Source: Endotrypanum monterogeii (lineage: Eukaryota > Euglenozoa > Kinetoplastea > Trypanosomatida > Trypanosomatidae). From it: a stretch of 64,000 nucleotides of DNA. Position 1 is the stretch's first letter. Every line of letters begins with the position of its first letter. The notes beneath the pieces are model-generated. The model was not told the origin of the DNA and did not search any database. It saw nothing but the letters and a program-made list of their open reading frames with translations. Shown here in pieces: positions 41,072 through 50,498 of the stretch. Both the position numbers and the translations under genes were made by a program. The stretch lies in assembly GCA_000333855.2 (NCBI GenBank), contig CM007346.1, positions 253,046 to 317,045 on the forward strand, read 5' to 3'.

Positions 41072-42847
41072 TCAGAAAGCAACGCGCTCCAGATGACTAA
41101 GCATTTGCTCCACCTCAGCTGCGCGTAACGCTCTACGTAGCTCTGAAGCCGATATCGCTGGCTGTCGAGCTCCGCCATTACTACCCGAGGTGTTGCCATG
41201 ATCTGTGTGCGACACCTTGGTGGCAACGGTGGAAACAGCACCATCAGAGGCTCTCTCATCTGGTCGCTTAGGATTATTACGCTCAGCGTCGCCCGGGTCG
41301 CTCACCTCCCCGTACGCACCTCTACCGCCGCCAGTGTCATTCCATTGTCGCTCTTGTTGCTGAGCTGAGACGCTCTCCTCTGCATTCGACGTGACACTGC
41401 ACGCATACGACTTGAGCGCCTGGCTGTAGGAATCCTGAATGATGCTGTGTGCAATGTTGAGGATGTTACACACAAACAGCGCTAGAAAGGTGAGAAAAAA
41501 TACCCGAGCAACTACCATCTGCAGGAAAAGGTACGATTGATCCATCCGAAGAAACGTATCAAGCAGATTATCGCCAAACATGGAGCACAGCAGTGTCACG
41601 ACAGCATTGGGTATACTGTGAAAAGAGGTGCCCGCTATTCCCCCAAAAACCGCGATGCCACACACCGCATACCCAACGAGCACCGGCAAAACCCCAACAG
41701 CAAGGACAGAGAGCTGCTGCAGTGCCGTAGCGAGCCCGTCAATGAGGACGTACCACGCCGGGAACAATTTTAGTAGCACCACCACGCGGAAGCTGCTCAA
41801 CAGGGACGCGAAGGCAAGCAGTAGGGTGACTGCCTCTTCAAGAGTTTCCCTAGTGCGGCACTTGTGCTGAGCCATCAGGGCCACTGCGGCAAAGGAGAGC
41901 ACGACCACGTTTGAAAGATACCCCAACCAGCGCCAGCCACCCTCCCCCACACGTACGGTACCTAGTTTCGGCGAGGGTATCTGTACCCCTCGTGGTCCTT
42001 TCTCATCGGCTGGATGAACGGGTTGACTGGAGTGCCTAGAATTCATAATCCTCCTTGCCCTCAACTGCGCACGAAGTCGCGCACACATGTCAGTGAGCGC
42101 AAGAAGCCCCGCAACCCAGCAGAGCAGCAGCGGCCACTGCTCTAAACGACGCCGGGAAACAGACGAAAAACGAACAGCCATCTTTAGGGCAGCCTTATGC
42201 CCCTCGAAGCTGTAGTCGATGACGACTTCCCAAGTGGAGGGTGTCGTGACTGCTCTGCTGCCGGACCACTGCCGCGAACGAGAGAAGAACGAAAAGGCCA
42301 AGCGCAGCATTACCACGCGATCAAGCAAATCGCCAACTGCGGATACCTGACATGGAATGAAGGCCCCACCTGCGACATGATCCACCTCTGGCGTGCAGAA
42401 TTCCCTCGAGTTGTTCAGTAGAGTTTCAGGATGAAGGAACGGGCCCATCGGGTTATCCAGCGTGAGTGCGTATGTTTCAGTAGAAATTTGCGCATAGGAC
42501 GGCGTGCCATAGTAACCCAAGCGGTAGTGCATGAAGAGCATCGGCGGCGCTATGGTGTCAGATCCCCCCGAGCTGGAGTTTGTGTAGTGCATGAACAAGC
42601 CCCGACTGCGCTTCGGTACAGCGTAGTAAGCACGCACAGTGTGCTCAAGAGTTCCAAGAAACTCATCTACAGTTTCGATACGGCGAACCATGTTTCTGTT
42701 TGTGAGATCGCTGCTTGCAGATAGATACGAGGCGAGGGTGTAACGCGCATTGGCGGTTTCCCTATTACGGACTGTCTGGTACTGAAAGGCAAACGTTAGC
42801 AGCACGGCCAGTATCGCCACATTTATGAGGGAGTGAAACAAAATCAT
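41072..42847 (-). CDS. Mucolipin/polycystin-like (TRP) cation channel
   Basis: A 591-aa membrane protein. The start is fixed by an in-frame TAA three codons before the ATG at 42845-42847. The layout fits TRPML/PKD channels. S1 spans about 2-22; a 210-residue extracytosolic domain (23-236) contains Cys residues and potential N-glycosylation sites (NSS). S2 is about 237-255, S3 about 305-325, S4 about 335-360 and S5 about 371-403 (VGVLPVLVGYAVCGIAVFGG). A pore helix and filter-like FGDN lie at 424-427, and S6 at about 440-468 ends in NILNIAHSIIQDSYSQALK, similar to the polycystin-mucolipin S6. A basic S2-S3 loop and a hydrophilic C-terminal tail of about 120 residues follow. Mucolipins release Ca2+ from acidic organelles; a similar endolysosomal or acidocalcisomal location is an inference. 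The cytosolic N-terminus usual in TRPML is missing. Confidence 0.85.
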   Translation of the reverse strand: MILFHSLINVAILAVLLTFAFQYQTVRNRETANARYTLASYLSASSDLTNRNMVRRIETVDEFLGTLEHTVRAYYAVPKRSRGLFMHYTNSSSGGSDTIAPPMLFMHYRLGYYGTPSYAQISTETYALTLDNPMGPFLHPETLLNNSREFCTPEVDHVAGGAFIPCQVSAVGDLLDRVVMLRLAFSFFSRSRQWSGSRAVTTPSTWEVVIDYSFEGHKAALKMAVRFSSVSRRRLEQWPLLLCWVAGLLALTDMCARLRAQLRARRIMNSRHSSQPVHPADEKGPRGVQIPSPKLGTVRVGEGGWRWLGYLSNVVVLSFAAVALMAQHKCRTRETLEEAVTLLLAFASLLSSFRVVVLLKLFPAWYVLIDGLATALQQLSVLAVGVLPVLVGYAVCGIAVFGGIAGTSFHSIPNAVVTLLCSMFGDNLLDTFLRMDQSYLFLQMVVARVFFLTFLALFVCNILNIAHSIIQDSYSQALKSYACSVTSNAEESVSAQQQERQWNDTGGGRGAYGEVSDPGDAERNNPKRPDERASDGAVSTVATKVSHTDHGNTSGSNGGARQPAISASELRRALRAAEVEQMLSHLERVAF

Positions 42848-44345
42848 TCTCCTTTATTCATCACTGGCCTCTAATGCTTTTCTCTTTTGTTTGTTCACCT
42901 GCCGTTTACGACAATTGTATGTGGCGCTGATGAGTGATTCAACGCTGTACACTTTGGTCTGTACCCGAACGTTCCTCTTCAGGCCCATCCCGGAAATATA
43001 TATTTCCCGCTCGTTATTCAAATATAGTTCTCATGCGTTGTGAGAAGTAAAAAACGTCAGCTCTGTCCTCCCCCCCCCCCAAAAAAAAAAGGAGACGGGG
43101 GCGTTCAGCACAGCAGCTGCGTGCCCACTAATCGAAACTTAACATGAAGCAGGGGGCGAGAAAAGAGAAAACTACTGCGTAGATGATGTGTTTGAGAACG
43201 GCAACCACTTCAAGGCAGCGCTACACCGGCACCATTGAACTCAGAACAAGACTGGACTTGAAACACCAACAACTTCGCCGGTGAAAAAAAAGAACAGGGA
43301 TTAAGAAACGCGAATCATTTCACCTTTGTGAGTGCTTACTTTTCTGGTGGCCTGCACGTGCACTGCTGTGACAACTTTCTCGTCCTCTTCTCACCAAAGG
43401 CGTGCACTGCGACGACCCCCAATGAGGAGCGTCGTTTTTTTCTTATTTTCCATTCTGTGTTTCTTTTTTGACTTGGAATATGATCAACCAATCACCCATT
43501 GACCCCTCCCCTACACACTCAGGCACCAATACGATAATACCCACCCACCCCCTTCCTTTTCCTCGGTGAGCGCAGCCACGCAGTGCCAAGGAAAGTGGAA
43601 ACATTCTCAATCACGTGGTGCACTGATACCCGCCGCAGTCACCTAATTACCACATTTGCTTTAGAGCCTCTACATGCCCCCGCTACGCAACAACACCCAT
43701 CACATCGGGTAACCACGCAGCACATTTCACAGCGCGACACATCCTCTCCGCCCGTGAGCATATACAGGCTGGATGAGAACCTCCCCACCCTCCAACCCTT
43801 GGGCCCGCTTGACCCCCTACCTACTCGGGGGTTGGTGCAGAGGTGCTTGCCCCGACACCCTCCCAACCATACCCCTGACCGTCAAGATGAGTACGGTGAG
43901 CTGTTCACTTTGTCACATCGTGCCCACTTACAAAGTTGCTTGGCAGAAGCAGATCAACAACGGTAGGGGCGATGAAGGCGAGAGGATTGACTTCCTCCAG
44001 TTGGGTAGCTGTTCGTTGTAATGCCTCTTCCACTCACAGATACAGGCATATAAAGGAGAAGAGGGGGGCTCACAGGTGGTCCGCTGAGCAACAAAGAAAT
44101 CAAAAAAAAAAAAACGTAAGCGCACAGACATCTGGTTAGGGAGGGAAGAGGGAGATTTATGATGCCCAGGGTACCTGCACAAGGGCGTCACAGTAAAAAA
44201 AACTTTTAATACAAAACTGTGTGTATGTGTGAAAAAAAGAAAAGGAGACAACAGCAACTGCACCAAGAAAGCTAACATGTACTGCAAGGCTAAACTAAAG
44301 AAACAAAGAAAAAGATGCAGGAAAAAAAAGGTTTCTCGTCGTAAA
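42848..44345. other. Intergenic spacer
   Basis: About 1.5 kb without a convincing gene. It has adjoining C and A runs at 43071-43091, A runs near 44103-44115 and 44192-44200, and T-rich stretches near 43435-43470. It should hold the 3' UTR of glucosidase II beta and the 5' region of the channel gene. Confidence 0.55.
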
Positions 44346-45815
44346 TCAGTCGTCACACAATGCTGGTGTCTCAAACAGCATGCGATAATTGCACATGGAA
44401 GGCTCCTCCACCAGCAAAAGTTTGTTCTCTGGACCACAGACTAAGCGCAGCTCCACATTTCGCTTCACGCCGTTCCAACACCTCAAACCATCATCGTAGA
44501 TCATTGTTGACAAATCATGCGAGTCTTTAGCCCACATGGAGTACGTGCTTTCTCCCATCGATTTCCACGAGCCCAGAAGCGTTCCGCCCTCCTCTTGCCC
44601 TATATAACGCTGATAAACTTTATCAAACATGACGAGTGCATAAACTTGCTCGTGAAATTCAATGGTGAACTCCTCCTTCTCAAGTGTGCGAAGCAAGTCC
44701 TCTGTGGTTATATTCGAAGATTGCCATTTCTTTGCAGACTCAATCGCCTTTTCCACTTGTCCGAGACGCTCTCTCTCCTCCTCTAGCGACGCCTCAATCT
44801 CGTCGCTGGTCAAGGTGGAGTGGTCTTCTAGACCTTCATCCACTGTTTGAATACCCATATCATCATTGTGATTGCAGATTTGCGTGCACGTCAACTCAGG
44901 ATGACTGTATGAAAAACCATACCAAAGTATCTCACTGCTGCCAACCATTTCTTCGTCGTCTACCCCACGTTCGGCACCATCCTTGAAACCTGCCCTGCAG
45001 CTACAGTACCCCGAAATATGCCCCCCAATCAAGTTGGTGCACGGTTTCTCTGCATGGACTTCAAGTGATCCGGCGAGGGGACACCGAGACGCTTGCTGCG
45101 ACTGGATGAAGGATGCTGTCTCCTCAACAAAATGGTGTGCCTCACCGCCGGCCTTTGATTCATCCAAGCCCATCTTTACCTCAGTCTCTCGAGGCTCTTG
45201 TACTGCGTTGGCAGCCGCCTTCCTTTCCTCGAGTACTGAAATATTCGCTACAATCCTGGCGTGCTCAGATTCCAGTCCAGGAAGAGATTTTGCCGCTTCC
45301 TCACGCCGTCGCTGTGCGGCAGAACGCATCACGGCCTTGCTTTCTGCAGCCTGGACCTTGCGTGCTTTATCTACCTCAAGCTGTCGTGCAACATCTGAGG
45401 CTACTTCAGCACATCGATTGGGACACGTAAATGATCCAGTCTCATCAGAACCGTCACAACAATCACAGATGCCATCCCCTACACGACTGTGAGGAATAGT
45501 TTGGAGGATATGCTTTTGGTCTGTGCACTGGAACTTCCATTCCGATGAAAACATTCGAACACCTTCAGCCGAGAGAAGAATGCATGACGATGTACCCGGC
45601 TCATCACTGCCATCTGGACAGTCGCATACGTCATCGTTCACCAGTCTGAATGGGATTGTGCTCGAGTTATCCAAGCAACGAAAGATTCCTGTTTTCTCAG
45701 CTGCTTCGAAGTATTCCAAGTCCTTGTTCTGTACACCCAAAACAAGGCCCTGGGCTGGTGTAAAGAAAACGAGTAAAAAAGTATGAGCAAGAAGTATCCA
45801 CACCAATGCGGTCAT
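44346..45815 (-). CDS. Glucosidase II beta subunit (PRKCSH-like)
   Basis: A 489-aa ER protein from the ATG at 45813-45815; upstream codons begin with TTG. It starts with a signal peptide (MTALVWILLAHTFLLVFFTP). Two LDL-receptor class A-like Cys-rich modules follow, each with CDCPDGSDE or CDCCDGSDE calcium-binding ends (about residues 45-115), then a charged coiled coil (RQLEVDKARKVQAAESKAVM). A central acidic/Cys region with CSCRAGFKDG comes next, and a C-terminal mannose-6-phosphate-receptor-homology domain containing SWKSM, CWNGVKRNVELRLVCG and closing Cys. The protein tethers the catalytic alpha subunit in the ER and presents N-glycans for glucose trimming in the calnexin/calreticulin cycle. 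No KDEL/HDEL-type end is present (ends ...CDD). Codon use is more AT-rich than in the genes to the left. Confidence 0.95.
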   Translation of the reverse strand: MTALVWILLAHTFLLVFFTPAQGLVLGVQNKDLEYFEAAEKTGIFRCLDNSSTIPFRLVNDDVCDCPDGSDEPGTSSCILLSAEGVRMFSSEWKFQCTDQKHILQTIPHSRVGDGICDCCDGSDETGSFTCPNRCAEVASDVARQLEVDKARKVQAAESKAVMRSAAQRRREEAAKSLPGLESEHARIVANISVLEERKAAANAVQEPRETEVKMGLDESKAGGEAHHFVEETASFIQSQQASRCPLAGSLEVHAEKPCTNLIGGHISGYCSCRAGFKDGAERGVDDEEMVGSSEILWYGFSYSHPELTCTQICNHNDDMGIQTVDEGLEDHSTLTSDEIEASLEEERERLGQVEKAIESAKKWQSSNITTEDLLRTLEKEEFTIEFHEQVYALVMFDKVYQRYIGQEEGGTLLGSWKSMGESTYSMWAKDSHDLSTMIYDDGLRCWNGVKRNVELRLVCGPENKLLLVEEPSMCNYRMLFETPALCDD

Positions 45816-47207
45816 GTTTACGCACGGGACTGAGGCAAAATGTAGCTCTGTTGCTTCAAGCAATAACTTTTTGATTGCACATGCAATTTTTAAAAGAAGG
45901 AGATGCAAAAAAAAAAAAATGCTCAAGCGCGCTTTGCACGAAGATAGATCAATGACGAATGGATAGAGGACAGGAAGAGATTATAGGATGAAGAAGAGCT
46001 TACAACACAGGAAAATTGAAGAAACATTTCATTTGACATTGAAATGGGAATCAAAGCCGAAGCAGAATGCTAACAATCCACTCGCGATTACATAATGATC
46101 AGACATAGGGGCTAGCCTGCAGTGGTGTGTAATACTGGAATCTGAATGCCATCCGCACACGTTAACCGCTCCAATTTCTTAGCTTCAGATATGCGATGAA
46201 ACACAACGTGCGAAGTGAGATAATTGGGAAACATAACATGACGCGAACATAGACTGAATACAAAAACTTTTCACTGAGAGAACATGCAGTCTTTGCTACC
46301 GCAATAGCATTTGAGGACCCTTCGCATCATGATGCCGTCGCCGTGATCAGGTGTAGGAATCAAAAATCAAACGTCTTTTTCTTTCCGAAGCTTTTTTTTT
46401 TTTCGAGCTCAACGGTGAAACATCTGCGCTCAAAAAAAAAAAAACGGGAAGACGGAAAAGACAATCAGCTCCTTTATCACGCCGCAAAGAACATTCTTTG
46501 GATGATGGAGCGATCGAAAAAGTCTCCAAAAGATGGTGCTGGAGCCCGCTAACACAAAGGCGAAAGGGAGGGAAAAAAAAAAGTCGGCCAGCTCTACACT
46601 CGTGGATACTACATGGCTGAGTAGAAGAGAAGGCGTGGGTAAATGACAGGAACATCACGTAAAGTTATTACAGCAAGTAGGAGGTCAACAAGCTTGGTCA
46701 TAAATTTGTAGATGCTAGTGACACAGCAGTGAAATGGGTTTTCTAAATGTGTTTGATTGATCAATAATAATACCCAACAGCGCAGATAAGTATAGATATT
46801 CAGATGAATCGGGAGAGAGACCGATAAGGGTGCCAATCGAGTACCGGGGCAAGACATGTAACATCGCGACGACAAAAAGTGAATAAAAATTAGCACAAGC
46901 TTTTTTGAAATCACGATAACAAAAAGCGTCGGGAAAGAAAACAAGGGTTTGAAACGTAAAACACAAAGAGTCACCGATGATATCTTCCGCTCCGAGAGGT
47001 GTCCAATTTTTTCACATTCCAGTGAATGTGAGCAACGCACCCTTTCTTGGCATCCACAACGAAGAAAGATAGCCCCTCGCGCCTCTTGAGTGATTTAACG
47101 TCATATTCTACCACCTACTGTTTCCCCCCTCTGTGTGGTGGAACAAAACGATAGTATGAAAGCACGAGAAGCAACACTGTGTTGAGAAAAGTGAAAGGAT
47201 AGGAACT
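45816..47207. other. AT-rich intergenic spacer
   Basis: About 1.4 kb, visibly more AT-rich than the spacers further left, with T/A runs near 46390-46402, 46432-46444 and 46573-46582. The longest open frame (143 aa) reads as scattered hydrophobics with no recognisable domain and is not accepted. Confidence 0.55.
45830..45831 (-). promoter_or_regulatory. Candidate spliced-leader acceptor for glucosidase II beta
   Basis: attttgcctcAG on the minus strand lies 14 nt upstream of the ATG at 45815. The pyrimidine tract is short, so this is a moderate match. Confidence 0.35.
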
Positions 47208-48440
47208 CTAGTTGCGTGACTCGCTATTGATCGATGACTGACTCCAATTGAAGGTGTAATTGTCCAGCTCATCCAGCAGAGGCGTCATTCTCTCCGAAGT
47301 TGACAGCGGTGTTCCTGTTACTTTCGTATCCTGAAGAGTCCGCAGAAGGGATTCATCAGCCTCCACCTGAGGAATACCAGACTGCCGAACGTAGTCTCGA
47401 ACAGTGTTCCTCCACAGCTCGGCTGTGGGGGATAAAACAGAGAGCGGAGACGCCAGAGACATTACTGGAGGAGCTTCAATGGCATCCTTAGCTTTTTCTA
47501 CCGCACAAACAATGTGCTCGGCTTCCTCGTCCAATTCCATAGCCACTTGCTGAGCATTCTGAAGCTCGATACCCTTTGGTGCTGGTGGAACTCGGCGATC
47601 TTGAGGATGAACGCCTTCACAATGCTCATTTGTGCAGTTCACATCAAGACAAGTATACATGCTCTGACGAAAGGCTTGTGCAAGGCGTCCATCGGTGTAG
47701 AGCGTCTTGAAAAACGGAACCCAGTGAAAGTGGCAACGTACAGTCACCTTGTTACCGTACCGAGCAAAGAAAATAGAATCCTTCACTCGCTTCACTACTT
47801 CGGTGCGCGGCCTTTCCTCCGCCATCATAATCTCGGCAAGTTTTTGGAAGAAGTTCATGCGATGGCGTACAGGTCCAGCCTCGTGCAAATGGAGTTGATT
47901 GCATGAGAACTCTTGATAACATTTGTGGTCAGCTAAGTGCAGGTTGCAGAATGCCCCCTTCGGATCACGAGGAATCTTCCGCTGCGACGGTGCCTGTGGA
48001 CCACGAATTCCACTCTGATAGTCCAAAAAAGAAAGAAGACGTTCGGTAATGACACGGTTGTCGGCAGTAACGACCAGATTGAGTTGTGTTGCAATATAGT
48101 CGCGCGCAGCCTGAGCGTATTTTACACCATCGGTATCCGCACGCTCTTCCTGTTGCTCCAGATACACCTTTTGGACTGTATCGTAGGTCTTCAGCCACAT
48201 AACAGCCGTGCTGCCGGAACCGCTTTGTGAATAGAGGTGAAGAACAGTTACAAGAAGGCCGACGGTTGGCTCGAAAATGTCTGCCACTTTTGCTGCGCCA
48301 TATGAAATGACGTTTCCTAGGATAGGCACACCATTTTCATCGACGCGGGACAAATACGACCTAAAGTCAAGTCCCATGTCAAGAACCTGCAGCGTTTCAG
48401 GGACAGCTAGTGTGAGCTGTGGTCGCTTTTGATGAGACAT
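47208..48440 (-). CDS. CCCH-type zinc-finger protein
   Basis: A 410-aa protein from the ATG at 48438-48440, with a clean splice-acceptor pattern 11 nt upstream. It carries one canonical C-x8-C-x5-C-x3-H finger, beginning CNLHLADHKCYQEFSC at about residue 164, and a second, shorter C-x4-C-x4-C-x3-H cluster (CLDVNCTNEHCEGVH) about 105 residues later. The stretch between (VTVRCHFHWVPFFKTLYTDG) is well structured, with several aromatic residues. The N-terminal 150 residues look helical and globular; the last 100 are charged and Ser-rich. CCCH fingers typically bind AU-rich or other single-stranded RNA. In trypanosomatids, where regulation is mainly post-transcriptional, such proteins control mRNA stability and translation. 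The target of this one is unknown. Confidence 0.85.
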   Translation of the reverse strand: MSHQKRPQLTLAVPETLQVLDMGLDFRSYLSRVDENGVPILGNVISYGAAKVADIFEPTVGLLVTVLHLYSQSGSGSTAVMWLKTYDTVQKVYLEQQEERADTDGVKYAQAARDYIATQLNLVVTADNRVITERLLSFLDYQSGIRGPQAPSQRKIPRDPKGAFCNLHLADHKCYQEFSCNQLHLHEAGPVRHRMNFFQKLAEIMMAEERPRTEVVKRVKDSIFFARYGNKVTVRCHFHWVPFFKTLYTDGRLAQAFRQSMYTCLDVNCTNEHCEGVHPQDRRVPPAPKGIELQNAQQVAMELDEEAEHIVCAVEKAKDAIEAPPVMSLASPLSVLSPTAELWRNTVRDYVRQSGIPQVEADESLLRTLQDTKVTGTPLSTSERMTPLLDELDNYTFNWSQSSINSESRN

Positions 48441-48856
48441 CGCACACCTTCTGTCAGCAACAAAAGATCAAAGAAAAATATTGGGTCAATATAACACCCG
48501 CTCAAAGGCTGAGGGAGAGGCAACCCGCGATGCCACGCAGCTAACAAAACTAAGAGTGCAAGTAAAAGCGGATAACGGTAGAAGAGATAAACAGAGTGGG
48601 GATTGGCAAATGTCCATTAAAGTGAGCCACAAACCTTACTACGTCAGTGGTACAAGACTAACTGATTTTGCATTGTTTTGAGGGTAACGGAATTTAGATT
48701 GAGACTGAATATGACTACCCGGATAAGGATACCATCAACGTTCAGAGCCTTTCTTTTTGTCATTATGGGTTTCAGCTTAAGGGATCCCGGACTTGGTTGT
48801 GGTGTTAGACGCAGATAAGCCTGAGTCACTAGCTATTGCATATATGTTTCACCTGT
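48441..48856. other. Short intergenic spacer
   Basis: Apart from the acceptor of the CCCH gene, nothing else is recognised in these ~400 bp, which should hold the 3' UTR of the 65-aa gene. Confidence 0.5.
48451..48452 (-). promoter_or_regulatory. Candidate spliced-leader acceptor for the CCCH protein
   Basis: On the minus strand tatttttctttgatcttttg is followed shortly by ctgacAG and then, 10 nt later, the ATG at 48440. This is one of the clearest acceptor patterns in the window. Confidence 0.55.
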
Positions 48857-49054
48857 TTATGACGTTCGTGCACTGTCTTCTAGTGCGATACTCTTTTCTT
48901 GAACTCGCTGGCTTAAATCGTGAACTTCCATCTGCACTCGGGCAGAAGAGAAAAGCACAGGTCCTAGGTCTCCAGATCCTGTTATCTGTGCCTCGTCCAA
49001 GTACAAGTTGATTTGATGCTCCAGCTCATCCAGTGCACTTAAGCCGGAACTCAT
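48857..49054 (-). CDS. Small (65 aa) coiled-coil-like protein, unknown function
   Basis: A 65-aa frame from the ATG at 49052-49054. The protein (starting MSSGLSALDELEHQINLYLD) has an amphipathic heptad-like pattern in both halves, separated by a Gly-rich turn (ITGSGDLGPVLF), and is rich in Glu, Gln, Leu and Ser. It does not look like translated spacer DNA. A strong acceptor pattern (tttctttatttctAG) ends 15 nt before the ATG, which supports a real transcript. Its size and helix-turn-helix character resemble small subunits of coiled-coil complexes, such as BLOC/BORC-type or kinetochore proteins, but I do not recognise the family. It would be the first gene of the minus-strand polycistron, next to the strand-switch region. 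Confidence 0.6.
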   Translation of the reverse strand: MSSGLSALDELEHQINLYLDEAQITGSGDLGPVLFSSARVQMEVHDLSQRVQEKSIALEDSARTS

Positions 49055-49069
49055 GGTACCTTTTCAGCG

Positions 49070-49071
49070 CT
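49070..49071 (-). promoter_or_regulatory. Candidate spliced-leader acceptor for the 65-aa gene
   Basis: gattttctttatttctAG on the minus strand, with 15 nt to the ATG. It is preceded by further T-rich sequence. Confidence 0.5.
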
Positions 49072-49975
49072 AGAAATAAAGAAAATCTTTAAACGGAAGC
49101 TTTGAAAAAGAAGGCTGTGCCCAGTAAAGAAAAAAAAGGTGTGCGAAAAATTTCATCGAAGGAGTAGGTTGCATGTGAGGGAGGAATTGAGATATCCAGG
49201 GTGCTAGAGGACTTTGACGGTTAGACTGTCACGTGTTCGACTCGCGCGCAGGAGAGCCTGTGGTGGAGACCAGGGTGTAAGCATATGACGGTGCTGATGT
49301 CCTGTAAAATGTACGCTGAAGTCGGTATTTCTATTGTGGTGGTAGTTCACTGGCAAAACTCTACGTCCGCGGATAATTGCGTTCATTGGTATGCATTGAG
49401 CCTCACAAGCCCAAGTAAATCACCATTCAATAGTCTAGGGGGGGGGAAAGGGAATTTAGTGAAAAAAGATGAAAGTGAACACTACCACCCTTTTTTCTAG
49501 GTGAAAGTCGTAGGACGTGGGGGGGGGAATGTTTGGCTTCAGCTCTGTTTGCCACTTTGAACACATCCATAAGCGAGTTGGGAGATCTCGAGAGGCAGGC
49601 GCTTCTTCTCCGAGCACCGAGAAAGGAGCATGCGCCTCTCTGTCCCAGTCATTAACTCCATAGGTTGTCATGATGTGCTGTTCCCCCCCCCTCTTAATGG
49701 TTCGTGGGGTTTCGTGGCGACCAGTAGCCTCATTATTAGGATTTCATGCCAGTCCTCGACTCCTGATATTGGAATGCCAGGCACTTGGGCGGAGCTTACA
49801 TTCTCCCGGAACCATCACACAGTCACATCTGCTTAAGCCACGTTATTCTCACTGACGAAACGTCAACGATAATCAAAGGATGCGTCTTCACCTGTGGCAC
49901 CTGTCAGCAGCAAGAGAAGGTGTATGCCCACATTCCGGGACACTTCGATGTAACTCTAATGCTTGGATGCTCTCA

Positions 49976-50478
49976 ATCAAAGGCATAGGCTTTTCGCTGA
50001 TCCTCAAAAAGTTGGAATTTCAAAAGTACCGGTCACGCTTTTCATGGGAATGTCTGAGTCGTTCCTAACTCCGCACTATCAACCTTTTCTTTCTTAAATC
50101 GGTGGGGCAGAGGTTTGACCGGGTGTGATTTCCTACATCCTGCTATTCGAGTATTGTTTCTCGGTGTACTGGCAAGGTTCTCCTTTCTCGGTTTCTCAAG
50201 GGATAAACTTGAGCGCCTATGAAGAATTTGTATATAATCTCTCTCTTTCTCGTCCTCGTTGGTTGCGTCAATCTATCATTATTTGCTTCACTTTGTAGCG
50301 ATTTGGTGACAGCGTCCTGGAGGAACAGCGGTCGTTGTCGTGATACTCTTCTGCAACTACATATCAATCAAGTCCTATTTCTCCCACACATGGACTCAAA
50401 GAACCCCTCTTACCGGAGAAAGCTCGAGGAAAGTGCGCGGCCAAAAACCGTCGCAGGGTGTCGGCTGGAGGCACATGT
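49976..50478 (+). repeat. Left copy of a 503-bp direct duplication (dynein 5' end)
   Basis: This stretch is repeated without visible difference at 50499-51001 (offset 523). It includes a copy of the dynein start region and ends exactly at a 20-N gap, in the middle of dynein codon sequence. The frame starting at 50219 is therefore a broken copy of the dynein N-terminus, not a gene. Confidence 0.9.
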
Positions 50479-50498
50479 NNNNNNNNNNNNNNNNNNNN
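50479..50498. other. Assembly gap (20 N) between identical sequences
   Basis: Twenty Ns separate two identical 503-bp segments. This is the signature of two contig ends that overlap but were scaffolded without being merged. Confidence 0.99.

Noticed and set aside
43583..43966. 127-aa plus-strand frame between the channel and glucosidase II beta genes
   Set aside because: It is Pro/His/Thr-rich with no recognisable domain and opposite to all neighbours.
46609..47040. 143-aa minus-strand open frame with hydrophobic segments
   Set aside because: It lies in AT-rich spacer, has scattered hydrophobic residues with no coherent membrane pattern, and no acceptor pattern supports it.
49225..49245. 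tRNA B-box-like gtgttcgactcgc in the strand-switch region
   Set aside because: No A box at the right spacing and no foldable acceptor stem is visible around it.
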